In this document: positions 8,584-16,578 of the stretch, in pieces | Numbering within the stretch: the stretch's first letter is position 1 | How the letters are laid out: the number at the start of each line of letters is the position of its first letter | NCBI RefSeq assembly: GCF_049723905.1 | Contig: NZ_JBJKFD010000001.1 | Coordinates: 1,302,001-1,366,000 of the forward strand | Direction: 5' to 3' | Source: G963665185 sp049723905 | GTDB lineage: Bacteria; Desulfobacterota; Desulfovibrionia; Desulfovibrionales; Desulfovibrionaceae | DNA: 64,000 bases | The notes under the pieces: model-generated | Database searches by the model: none | Told to the model about the DNA's origin: nothing | What the model saw: only the letters and a program-made list of their open reading frames with translations | Position numbers and translations under genes: made by a program

Positions 8584-9045
8584 ATGCGTGTTCTTTTACT
8601 TGCGATTACCCTGATTTTTGGGGGAATTCTTCAAGCTACCGCACAGGATACCGCTGCCAATCTCTATGTAGGCTCCAAACGTTGCGCAGAGTGCCACCCT
8701 GACGAGTACCATAATTTTTCCACCCACTCCAAAAAGTCAAAGTCATGGGACAGCGTGGCCATCATGCAATCCGACCTGACTCCCCAGGAACTGGAAGGAT
8801 GCTACGACTGCCACACCACGGGCCACGGCAAACCAGGCGGGTTCGTCAACATCAAGGAGACCCCGAACCTGGCGGAAGTGGGTTGCGAAACATGCCATGG
8901 TCCGGGACAGCAGCATGTGGAATCGGACGGCGACCCGGAACTTATAAGCCGCAAGCTCACAAGCCAGGATTGCATGCGTTGCCATAACGAGGAACGCGTC
9001 GCCAACTTCAGGTTCAAACCGCTCATCGTCAGCGGAGCGCATTAA
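8584..9045 (+). CDS. Periplasmic tetraheme cytochrome, c554 family
   Basis: 153 residues with a cleavable signal peptide ending at ATAQ and four CxxCH sites (CAECH, CYDCH, CETCH, CMRCH). The opening Y-V-G-S-K-R-C-A-E-C-H is characteristic of cytochrome c554/c-prime domains, which shuttle electrons among periplasmic multiheme enzymes. AGGAG sits 9-10 nt before the ATG at 8584; an upstream in-frame ATG at 8524 gives no signal peptide. It may be an electron donor or acceptor for the octaheme cytochrome encoded across the regulator gene. No sigma-54 site was found upstream, so co-regulation is unproven. Confidence 0.87.
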   Translation: MRVLLLAITLIFGGILQATAQDTAANLYVGSKRCAECHPDEYHNFSTHSKKSKSWDSVAIMQSDLTPQELEGCYDCHTTGHGKPGGFVNIKETPNLAEVGCETCHGPGQQHVESDGDPELISRKLTSQDCMRCHNEERVANFRFKPLIVSGAH

Positions 9046-9048
9046 TTC

Positions 9049-9090
9049 GCGGGAGGTACGTCTCCCGCCGAACAACACTTGTTTTCTCTG
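9049..9090 (+). terminator. Possible terminator after the tetraheme cytochrome
   Basis: A 7-bp GC stem (9049-9055 with 9062-9068) just past the stop, followed only by a loose T-rich stretch. Confidence 0.35.
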
Positions 9091-9182
9091 CATTTGCCCA
9101 GACAGAATGCTTCTCTACGTTGGTAAAAACGGTTAATAGGCGATTTCAACACCATACCGCTATCAACCGCAAGGAGCGAGCA

Positions 9183-10142
9183 ATGTTCATACTGCGCAAT
9201 CATGCGACTTTCCGAAGGCACCGGGCCTTTCCTATGCTCTGTGCCCTTCTCGCTCTTCTTGCCCTTTCCGCCTGCAGTGCCCGCACCATCCACTACGCCC
9301 CAACGCCGGAAACCGTACACATTGTCCACCTGAAAAATCAGGACATTGGCTATCGACTCGTTGGAGAAAAAACAGATGCCTGCCCTCTGCTGCTTGTTAT
9401 GGGGTATGCAGTCACCATGGATTCATGGGACCCGATGCTGGTCCAGCAGCTTGCCAACGGGCGGCAGGTCATACTGTTCGACAACAGGGGCACGGGCTAT
9501 TCCACAGCCTCCCCCACGGCTTCCCCCACTGGTTCCTCGAAGCCGTTCAGCCTGCAGGAGCTAGCCCAGGATGCAGCTGCCCTGCTTGACCATCTCGGCA
9601 TGGACCAAGCCGACGTCATGGGCTGGTCCATGGGCTCGATGGTCGCCCAGGAAATGGCACTGCGCCATCCCGAAAAAGTACGCAAAGTCGTACTTTATGC
9701 CACGGATTATACGAGCGACGAGGTTGTCAGAATAATCTCCGACCCGACAACCTTCGGCTCGGCGCAGGAAGGCCCGATCCATCTTTTTCCCAAGGAGTGG
9801 ATAAAGGCACATCAGGATATCGTGCGTGCCATTCCGCCGGGAGCGCACCCAGTGACTCCTGCCATGGCCGAAAGGCAGCTCAATGCCATTGCGAAATGGC
9901 AAGGAACCGCATCCCGTCTGCCCGGACTGCAACAGCCCTTGCTGCTGTTCGTCGGTCAGAACGACACAATCACCGCACAGAACAAAAGTCTGGATATCGC
10001 GTCCATGGTGCCGGGAAGCTGGCTTGTCCGAATCAAGGGCGGCGGGCACGGAATCATGTTCCAGGCCCCACAGGATATGGCCCGCATAGTGGACACCTTT
10101 CTGCGCGTCCAACAGAATGTGTCGCCGGGGAACGAACAATAA
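9183..10142 (+). CDS. Alpha/beta-hydrolase lipoprotein
   Basis: 319 residues. The signal peptide ends in lipobox LSAC, so the protein should be lipid-anchored outside the cytoplasm. The alpha/beta-hydrolase fold shows the nucleophile elbow GWSMGS, the oxyanion strand LLVMGYA, an acid in GQNDT and the catalytic His in GGGHGIMF. Substrate unknown: esterase, lactonase or peptidase are all possible. AAGGAG 6 nt before the ATG at 9183 fixes the start; the frame is open further upstream but without a ribosome site. It stands alone and ends before a strong terminator. Confidence 0.85.
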   Translation: MFILRNHATFRRHRAFPMLCALLALLALSACSARTIHYAPTPETVHIVHLKNQDIGYRLVGEKTDACPLLLVMGYAVTMDSWDPMLVQQLANGRQVILFDNRGTGYSTASPTASPTGSSKPFSLQELAQDAAALLDHLGMDQADVMGWSMGSMVAQEMALRHPEKVRKVVLYATDYTSDEVVRIISDPTTFGSAQEGPIHLFPKEWIKAHQDIVRAIPPGAHPVTPAMAERQLNAIAKWQGTASRLPGLQQPLLLFVGQNDTITAQNKSLDIASMVPGSWLVRIKGGGHGIMFQAPQDMARIVDTFLRVQQNVSPGNEQ

Positions 10143-10203
10143 TAGCTCATGGGGCCCGCCCCAGCCCGCAGAAAAGATACAATAGTTTGGTTGCTTCAAC
10201 AAA

Positions 10204-10249
10204 AACAAGGCCGACGCGTTTAGAGGACGACGCGTCGGCCTTGTTTTTT
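10204..10249 (+). terminator. Strong rho-independent terminator
   Basis: Perfect 15-bp stem (10204-10218 with 10231-10245), 12-nt loop, T run to 10249; ends the hydrolase transcript. Confidence 0.9.
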
Positions 10250-10514
10250 CAGCCAAGCCATTTGTCAGTGCCTACCAGGCGTTCGGATTCGGATTCTGCA
10301 ATCACATGGCAGTCTTTGTAATGCCTTCCGCACGCACTCCAAAGGCTACTCCGATTTCTTACGGAGCGGGAGGATTTCACAAGAAAGCCCCAAAGCAGGC
10401 AATACTGTCGAAAGCAACAAAATTGGAATATACGGAAGCAGCCAAACAAAAATCTTGTGTCGGCTGCAAGAATCGTCTGTCCTGCGGCAACAAGAGAATT
10501 TAAGAAAGAGGGGA

Positions 10515-10871
10515 CTATCTGAGGATGGTCATGTCTTCCGCATCAGGCACTCTGGCTCCGAGGGACCGCATTTCATCGGTGGTCTGGCGGAGTTCCGTAC
10601 GGGTTTGCTTTGCCCTGCGATAGCGGGCGTCCAGCCTGGCGGCACAAACGACTCCAGCCACAACCGTGGAGGCCAGAGAAAACTTGCCAAAGAGTTCGAA
10701 ATCTCCCTTGGAAAAGATAAAAACGCCCAAGACAACGCTGAAAAAGATGCAGAGCACGGCGTAAAGGAAGATATCCCTTTTAATGCCCCGCAACGCCCAG
10801 ACGTGCATGGCGGCTATAAAATTGAGAAGTTCCAGGCGCTCTTCGCCCTGGTCCTCCTGCTCCGTAGACAT
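10515..10871 (-). CDS. Small two-helix membrane protein of unknown function
   Basis: 118 residues from the ATG at 10871 (AGGA 8 nt upstream); in-frame ATGs at 10922 and 10943 are alternatives with weaker sites. The acidic N-terminus is followed by a charged amphipathic stretch, two hydrophobic helices (FLYAVLCIFFSVVLGVFIF and FSLASTVVAGVVCAARL) and a basic C-terminal helix. The layout resembles SLATT-like small membrane proteins, but no family is assigned. Isolated on its strand; no terminator seen. Confidence 0.55.
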   Translation of the reverse strand: MSTEQEDQGEERLELLNFIAAMHVWALRGIKRDIFLYAVLCIFFSVVLGVFIFSKGDFELFGKFSLASTVVAGVVCAARLDARYRRAKQTRTELRQTTDEMRSLGARVPDAEDMTILR

Positions 10872-11104
10872 ATTTGTGTCCTGTTCGGCTTTGGAGTCCG
10901 TAGTGAACAGGTTGATCGGCATAATTCCGAGTCCTTGGGTCAAAAGATTAACTAAGGTAAGGTACCAATTAGACCTCTCGGCACATGAGCACCATTATAT
11001 TTTCGGCCATTTTCCCTGCCGCATGGCTGCTTGCAGCACCGCCTCCATGTGGGATAATCTCTGCGTATTCTTCCCCGATTTCATCAAACACACAGGAGAT
11101 CATC

Positions 11105-11386
11105 ATGGTCACCGCCATTGTTCTGCTCAAAGTCCAGCCCCGCAAAGTCAACGACGTCGCCAACGCCCTTTTGGAGCTCGACGGCGTGAGCGAAGTGTAT
11201 TCCGTTGGAGGCCGTTACGATATTGTTGCCATGGTACGGGCCAAGGATAACGACGACCTGGCCGCAACGGTTACGGAAGGATGCCTGACTGTGGATGGCA
11301 TTGAACAGTCCGAAACCCTTATTGCCTTCCGTGCCTTTTCCCGGCACGACCTTGAACACATGTTTTCCCTGGGCGGCGAAGAATAG
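11105..11386 (+). CDS. Stand-alone Lrp/AsnC ligand-binding (RAM) domain protein
   Basis: 93 residues that make up only the C-terminal effector-binding domain of Lrp/AsnC regulators, with the typical pattern ending in E-V-Y-S-V-G-G-R-Y-D-I-V-A-M-V. There is no DNA-binding domain. Such single-domain proteins form amino-acid-binding oligomers and may modulate full-length Lrp proteins; the role here is unknown. AGGAGA 6 nt before the ATG sets the start. Confidence 0.85.
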   Translation: MVTAIVLLKVQPRKVNDVANALLELDGVSEVYSVGGRYDIVAMVRAKDNDDLAATVTEGCLTVDGIEQSETLIAFRAFSRHDLEHMFSLGGEE

Positions 11387-11593
11387 CCCCACCAGTAAAT
11401 AACAATAACGTCTACTGGAGCGGGATGGCCGATGAATGTCGACCGCCCACGCCACAAAAGCACGGGGCGGGAGTGTTTTCCCACTTGCACAACGAGTAGA
11501 ATCGTAATTCTACAAATTATCGGCAGGTTGGCGGAACCCAGCACTCTCGCCTGCGGCTTGCCTTTTTCAGGGGGAGTCGCCATAGTCCCGCCC

Positions 11594-12703
11594 ATGCGAG
11601 TAATACAAGTCGTCAATGTCCGGTTTTTCAACGCCACTGCCTGGTACGGACTGTATTTGGGGCAACTTTTCGAGCAGGCCGGACACGAGTCGCTCTGCCT
11701 GGTGCTGCCCGGCACCGAGGCCGAGGATTATGCCCGGAAAATGGGTGTTTCCCACCTCGCCCTGAACTGCAATACAACCAATCCGCTGGAAGTCGCCCAC
11801 CTGTACATCCAATTGCGGCGGCTGGTGAAGGATTTCCAGCCGGACATCGTGAATTGCCACAGGGGGGAGGCCTTTATTTTGTGGGGGTTGCTGCGCAAAC
11901 AGCTGCCCAGCTTCCGGCTGGTTCGCACCCGAGGCGACCAACGGCTCCCCAAGAACAACATTTTCAACCGTTGGCTGCACGGTCAGGCTGCCGATGCCGT
12001 GGTCGCCACCAACTCCCGTATGGCGCGGCACTTCCAGGATACCATGGGACTTCCCGCGGAAAAGTTGTGGACCATCCTCGGAGGCGTCGACAAAAACATC
12101 TACCACTTCGACCCGGAAGGACGGAGCCGCGTTCGTGCAGAATTCGGCTATTCTGACGACGATGTTGTCATCGGCATGGTCGGACGGTTCGATATGGTCA
12201 AGGGCCAGCACGATTTCATTCAGGCTGTTTCCCAATGCCACCACCAGTACGGGCTGCGCAACCTTAAAATCCTTTTCGTGGGTTTTGCTACAGATACGTC
12301 GGAGGAAGAGGTCTGGCAGTGGTGCCGTCAGTACGGAGTGCGCAAAATTACAAGCATCAGCGGCACACGCCACGATTTGGCCGCATGCATCAGCGCACTG
12401 GATATCGGAGTTTCCGCCTCGCTCTTTTCCGAGACCATAGCCCGTGCCCCCATGGAGATAATGGCCTGCAATCGTCCCCTGGTTGCCACCCGGGTCGGCG
12501 TGTTGCCGGATATTGTCCCGCCTTCCGGCATTGTCCCCCCCAAAGACCCGTCCGCCCTGGCCTCCACGCTTACACAAGTGGTGGTGGACGCCGCCTACAG
12601 AAACAATTTGCTGCAACGTGAACAGGAAATTATGAGCCAATTTGGTGGAAAAGATTTTCTTCGCCAGACATTGGTTATGTACCAAGGGTTGCTCGGAGTC
12701 TAA
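11594..12703 (+). CDS. Glycosyltransferase, family 4 type (GT-B fold)
   Basis: 369 residues. N-terminal acceptor half (G-L-Y-L-G-Q-L-F-E-Q-A-G-H style opening) and C-terminal nucleotide-sugar half with IGMVGRFDMVKGQHDF and the E-x7-E donor signature region (SETIARAPMEIMACNRPLVAT). This is the GT4/GT1 pattern of retaining transferases acting on cell-surface glycans. No neighbouring polysaccharide genes help define the acceptor. The ATG at 11594 was chosen from where homology starts; it lacks a close ribosome site, so the frame open to 11432 leaves the start uncertain. Confidence 0.82.
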   Translation: MRVIQVVNVRFFNATAWYGLYLGQLFEQAGHESLCLVLPGTEAEDYARKMGVSHLALNCNTTNPLEVAHLYIQLRRLVKDFQPDIVNCHRGEAFILWGLLRKQLPSFRLVRTRGDQRLPKNNIFNRWLHGQAADAVVATNSRMARHFQDTMGLPAEKLWTILGGVDKNIYHFDPEGRSRVRAEFGYSDDDVVIGMVGRFDMVKGQHDFIQAVSQCHHQYGLRNLKILFVGFATDTSEEEVWQWCRQYGVRKITSISGTRHDLAACISALDIGVSASLFSETIARAPMEIMACNRPLVATRVGVLPDIVPPSGIVPPKDPSALASTLTQVVVDAAYRNNLLQREQEIMSQFGGKDFLRQTLVMYQGLLGV

Positions 12704-12825
12704 TTAAACATTAATGTAAACTAAACAGAGTTACGACCCCATCACATCTTGCTCAATTTACATTTTTGTCTTTATCAAAATGGTGCTTTTTATTTTTATA
12801 CTATAATTTCAATGAGTTAAAAAAA

Positions 12826-12841
12826 CGGCACGCCTTGTGCA
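12826..12841 (+). promoter_or_regulatory. Sigma-54 promoter of amtB-PII
   Basis: CGGCACGCCTTGTGCA against TGGCAYRNNNNTTGCW: 2 mismatches, GG-N10-GC spacing exact, about 56 nt before the amtB ATG. It fits known NtrC-type control of amtB-glnK operons. Confidence 0.8.
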
Positions 12842-12896
12842 ATAAGACCTCCTGATGACGCTTTCCAATGCCGCGCAAACCAAGGAGGTTTTTCAT

Positions 12897-14279
12897 ATGT
12901 TGCGCAGTTCCAACTCAATTTTCAAAATTTTGCCCGTGGGTTGCCTTACCTTGGCCGCCCTCCTCGTCCCTGTTTCAGGCCATGCTGCTGATATAGCATC
13001 CCTGAGCCAGGACAACGCCAACATCCTTTGGACCCTGGTGGCCGCAGTACTGGTCATGTTCATGCAGGCTGGCTTCGCCTGTGTCGAGGCAGGTTTCACT
13101 CGTGCCAAAAGCGCTGGCAACATTCTTATGAAGAACTTTCTCGATTTTGGTGCCGGACAGATCGTATTCTTCATGTTCGGCTTCGCCCTGATGTTCGGCC
13201 CCGATATCGCGGGCGGTTTCATCGGAGCCGGTAACTTCTTTCTCTCCGACTTCACTCTTGACTACGGAAATCTGGATGGCTTCGGCTTCACTTTCTGGTT
13301 TTTCCAGAGCGTCTTCGCAGCCACGAGCGCTACCATCGTTTCCGGCGGCATTGCCGAACGCATGAAGTTTAGCTCGTACATCTTTGTCAGCATCCTCGTG
13401 ACCGCCCTCATCTATCCCATTTCCGGCCACTGGGCCTGGGGAAGCCTGAATGGTGACGCTTCCGGCGGTTGGTTGGAAGCCCTCGGCTTCATGGATTTCG
13501 CCGGTTCCACCGTTGTTCACTCTGTCGGCGGCTGGGTTGCCCTTGCCGGAGCCCTGGTCATCGGCCCCCGTATCGGCAAGTACGCTCCCGACGGAAAGGC
13601 CAACGCCATCCCCGGTCACAACATTCCTTTGGCCGCTCTGGGCGTATTCATCCTCTGGTTCGGTTGGTTCGGTTTCAACCCCGGCTCCACCACCACTGCA
13701 GACAACACCATCGGCCTGATCGCCGTCAACACTTCGCTCGCCGCCTGTGCCGGTGTGCTCGGAGCCATGGCTATATCCTGGATGCGTTTCGGCAAGCCAG
13801 ATATGTCCATGACCATGAACGGTGCCCTGGCTGGCCTGGTCGGTATCACCGCCGGTTGCTACACTGTATCTCCCGTTGGTTCCATCATCATAGGTCTTAT
13901 CGCTGGTCTCCTGGTTGTCCTGTCCGTAGAGTTCATTGACAAAGTCCTGCGCATCGACGATCCCGTCGGCGCTGTTTCCGTGCACGGCGTCTGCGGCGCC
14001 TGGGGTACCCTGGCAGTTGGTCTGTTCACGGTTCCCGGACTCAACGACGGTGCTGGCGGACTGCTCTACGGTGGCGGATTTGGAATGCTGGGTGTACAGC
14101 TTCTGGGTGTAGTTACCGTCTTTGCCTGGGCATTCGGCATGGGTCTGATCGCCTTCAAGCTGGTGGGTGCCTTCAGTGGCGGCCTGCGCGTAAGCCCGGA
14201 AGAAGAACTCAAGGGCCTGGACATCTCCGAACACGGCAGCGAATCGTACGCCGGGTTCCAGATCTTCCGCACGGAATAG
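12897..14279 (+). CDS. amtB: Ammonium transporter AmtB
   Basis: 460 residues: cleavable signal peptide, then about 11 TM helices of the Amt/Rh fold. The twin pore histidines are visible in TVVHSVGGW and VSVHGVCGAWG, and AGFTRAKS matches the family signature. It conducts ammonium inward under nitrogen limitation. AAGGAGG lies 8 nt before the ATG at 12897. The PII gene follows by 19 nt as in most bacteria, so PII should block the channel directly when nitrogen is plentiful. Confidence 0.96.
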   Translation: MLRSSNSIFKILPVGCLTLAALLVPVSGHAADIASLSQDNANILWTLVAAVLVMFMQAGFACVEAGFTRAKSAGNILMKNFLDFGAGQIVFFMFGFALMFGPDIAGGFIGAGNFFLSDFTLDYGNLDGFGFTFWFFQSVFAATSATIVSGGIAERMKFSSYIFVSILVTALIYPISGHWAWGSLNGDASGGWLEALGFMDFAGSTVVHSVGGWVALAGALVIGPRIGKYAPDGKANAIPGHNIPLAALGVFILWFGWFGFNPGSTTTADNTIGLIAVNTSLAACAGVLGAMAISWMRFGKPDMSMTMNGALAGLVGITAGCYTVSPVGSIIIGLIAGLLVVLSVEFIDKVLRIDDPVGAVSVHGVCGAWGTLAVGLFTVPGLNDGAGGLLYGGGFGMLGVQLLGVVTVFAWAFGMGLIAFKLVGAFSGGLRVSPEEELKGLDISEHGSESYAGFQIFRTE

Positions 14280-14298
14280 CAGTAAAAAGGAGGAACGC

Positions 14299-14628
14299 AT
14301 GAAACTCATCATAGCATACATACGCCCGGAAAAGCTTAACGCAGTAAAGCAGGCCCTGTACGCAAAAAACATCTACTCCCTGTCCGTAACCAACGTGTTG
14401 GGCAGCGGCCGCCAGGGCGGATTCACGGAAACGTACCGCGGAGTGGCCATGGAAGTGAACCTGCTGAAAAAACTGCGCATCGACCTGGTAATTTCCGATG
14501 ATCTCGAAGATATGATCATTGAGACCATAGCCGAGAGTTCCAGAACCGGAAAGGAAGGCGACGGCGTGATCTTCGTCCAGGAAATTGCCCGCACCAAGCG
14601 CATCCGGACCGGAGAAGACACCCTGTAA
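14299..14628 (+). CDS. PII nitrogen regulatory protein lacking the uridylylation tyrosine
   Basis: 109 residues, standard PII length, with conserved core strands and a C-loop (RTKRIRTGE). In the T-loop the usual Tyr51 is replaced: residues 46-51 read YRGVAM, so Tyr46 is kept but position 51 is Met. GlnD-type uridylylation is therefore not expected at the classic site; control by ATP/ADP/2-oxoglutarate binding is the likely mode, as in other non-uridylylated PII proteins. Co-transcribed with amtB, so it is functionally GlnK-like. AAAAGGAGG precedes the ATG, and a strong terminator follows. Confidence 0.93.
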   Translation: MKLIIAYIRPEKLNAVKQALYAKNIYSLSVTNVLGSGRQGGFTETYRGVAMEVNLLKKLRIDLVISDDLEDMIIETIAESSRTGKEGDGVIFVQEIARTKRIRTGEDTL

Positions 14629-14663
14629 GAACACTGAACATTCATTGACTTCCATCCCCTTGT

Positions 14664-14700
14664 GCTCCGGCGGTTCCCCTCCGCCGGAGCTTTTCTTTTC
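14664..14700 (+). terminator. Terminator of the amtB-PII operon
   Basis: Perfect 10-bp GC-rich stem (14664-14673 with 14681-14690), 7-nt loop, then TTTTCTTTTC. Confidence 0.9.
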
Positions 14701-14703
14701 TCC

Positions 14704-15165
14704 CCAGGGTGCGTTACGTGGTGCGATTGCGGCGTTGTTTCGAAAAACTCAGAGCCTCGCGTATAAAAGAATACGCTTCGAACCTGAGTTTTCCTCACGC
14801 CTGGCACTCGCACCACGTAACGCACCCTGGTTTTAAATTTGAGTCTGCTTGTTAAAAGAAAAAAAGAAGAAAAGGAAAGACAGAAAATCACAGATGCAGG
14901 ACGGTTGCGGCGTTGTTTCGAAAAACTCAGAGCCTCGCGTATAAAAGAATACGCTTCGAACCTGAGTTTTCCTCACGCCTGGCACTCGCACCACGTAACG
15001 CACCCTGGTTTTAAATTTGAGTCTGCTTGTTAAAAGGGAAAAAGAGAAGAAAAGGGAAGACAGATAATCACAGGTGCAGGACGGTTGCGGTGTTGTTTCG
15101 CAAGCCCCAAAGCCTTGCGTACAAAAGAATACGCTTCAAACCTGAGTTTTCCCGTACCGCCACGA
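14704..15165 (-). repeat. Tandem array of a dispersed intergenic hairpin repeat
   Basis: Three head-to-tail units with a 178-180 bp period: about 14727-14904, 14905-15084 and a shorter, diverged 15085-15165. Each contains an inverted pair (CGCGTATAAAAGAATACGC in the first two) inside a larger one (AAAACTCAG / CTGAGTTTT). The first unit is also flanked by a perfect 22-bp inverted repeat (14704-14725 with 14809-14830). The same core occurs on the other strand at 34.5-34.8 kb and, diverged, at 49.9 kb. Too long and spacer-less for CRISPR. Apparent ORFs inside are repeats of each other. Confidence 0.85.
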
Positions 15166-15180
15166 TCAGAGCAACCACGT

Positions 15181-15219
15181 AAAAAAAGCCCCCGCATCAC
15201 AACAATGCAGGGGCTTTTC
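15181..15219 (-). terminator. Terminator of tgt
   Basis: A 13-bp stem with one mismatch, 7-nt loop, and a run of seven U on the minus strand, 23 nt past the tgt stop. Confidence 0.85.
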
Positions 15220-15241
15220 TATTTTCAAAAAAATCCGCAAA

Positions 15242-16369
15242 TCAGACTGGTGTTTCTCCGGGATACACTGCTTCCACGGATGCACGATACTCTTCGAAGC
15301 GCCCTTCCTCGATAGCCTTACGCGCGCCTTTGACCAGTTCAAGGAAGTAATGCACGTTATGTATGGAGTTGAGCCGGTAGGAAAGCAGCTCCTTGGCCAT
15401 GTACAAATGGCGCAAATAGGCTTTGGAAAAAGTCCTGCAGGTATAGCAGGAGCAATTCGGATCAAGCGGTTCGTCGTTTTCCTTGAACTCCGCCCTCTTG
15501 ATGTTGACCTTGCCCTGGGAAGTAAAGAGCGTCCCGTTGCGCGCATTGCGCGTGGGCAGAACGCAGTCGAACATGTCGATTCCCGTTCTGATGCCGTTGA
15601 GGATATCCATGGGCGTTCCCACCCCCATCAGATAGCGCGGCTTGTCCTGCGGCAAAAGCGGTGCGGTATAACGCATCAGGGAAAGCATTTCAGGCTTTGA
15701 TTCCCCCACGGAAAGACCGCCGATGGCAAAACCGTCAAAATCTATTTCCATAAGCTCCTGCGCACTCATCTTGCGCAGATCCTCGTAAAAACCGCCCTGT
15801 ACGATGCCGAACAACAGCTGGCCGTTTTTTCCCTTGGGATGGGCCTCACGGCAGCGCCGTGCCCAGCGGGTGGTCATCTTGAGGGAACGCTCGGTATACT
15901 CCCTGTCCGCCCCATAGGGCACGCATTCATCCAATACCATCATTATGTCCGAACCGATGTTGTTCTGGATGGACATCACCTTTTCCGGAGAAAAGAAATG
16001 TTTGGACCCGTCGATATGCGAACGGAACTCCACCCCTTCCTCCGTGATGGTACGCAGCCCCGCAAGGCTGAAAACCTGGAACCCGCCCGAATCCGTCAGG
16101 ATGGGGCCGTCCCAGCGCATAAACTCATGCAGCCCGCCCCTGCGGGCAAGCATTTCGTCGCCGGGACGCAGGTACAGGTGGTAGGTATTGCCCAAAATGA
16201 TCTTGGCGTCCGCATCGTGCAGGTCGGCCGGGCATAACGATTTAACAGACCCCACCGTACCGACGGGCATAAAAATAGGAGTAGGCACCACGCCGTGCGC
16301 GGTTTGCAGTTCGCCGCGCCGGGCCAATCCGTCGCGCGCCAGGACCTTGAAATCCCCAGGAACAGTCAT
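15242..16369 (-). CDS. tgt: Queuine tRNA-ribosyltransferase
   Basis: 375 residues of the bacterial Tgt family, which swaps guanine-34 for preQ1 in GUN-anticodon tRNAs. Visible: TPIFMPVGT near the N-terminus, the nucleophile region FDCVLPTRNARNG, and the zinc site CSCYTC with a downstream His in YLRHLY. The ATG at 16369 is preceded by GAGGTG at 6 nt; a GTG three codons upstream is part of that ribosome site. A terminator follows. No other queuosine gene is nearby. Confidence 0.95.
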   Translation of the reverse strand: MTVPGDFKVLARDGLARRGELQTAHGVVPTPIFMPVGTVGSVKSLCPADLHDADAKIILGNTYHLYLRPGDEMLARRGGLHEFMRWDGPILTDSGGFQVFSLAGLRTITEEGVEFRSHIDGSKHFFSPEKVMSIQNNIGSDIMMVLDECVPYGADREYTERSLKMTTRWARRCREAHPKGKNGQLLFGIVQGGFYEDLRKMSAQELMEIDFDGFAIGGLSVGESKPEMLSLMRYTAPLLPQDKPRYLMGVGTPMDILNGIRTGIDMFDCVLPTRNARNGTLFTSQGKVNIKRAEFKENDEPLDPNCSCYTCRTFSKAYLRHLYMAKELLSYRLNSIHNVHYFLELVKGARKAIEEGRFEEYRASVEAVYPGETPV

Positions 16370-16578
16370 ACGTTTCACCTCTGCGTGTTCTTGTCCGGGT
16401 GGGATACGGTTTCAGCCCTGCGGGGTCAAGCCCGCCTCCGCCTTATCCTTCTCCCAGACCTGCCCAAACGAAAAGACGGATGCAAACATCTGTTCGTCAT
16501 CCGGCCTGTCGTTGCCCCGTAAATGGGCCCGTCTTTTGCGATGTGCTGCCCGCCATCATGCACCGGGCAGGTATTTTC

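Noticed and set aside
9045..9075. Sigma-54 promoter before the hydrolase
   Set aside because: GG-N10-GC spacing occurs by chance within a terminator stem; the TGGCA and TTGC parts do not match.
10306..10503. 65-codon plus-strand frame with C-x2-C-x5-C at its end
   Set aside because: No ribosome site and no promoter; it follows a strong terminator. The cysteine pattern alone is not enough.
12975..14372. 465-codon minus-strand frame
   Set aside because: Antisense of amtB; repetitive Gly/Asp/Gln composition typical of a shadow frame.
14704..15165. CRISPR-like tandem repeats
   Set aside because: Period is about 180 bp with no unique spacers and no cas genes; the units match a dispersed intergenic repeat instead.
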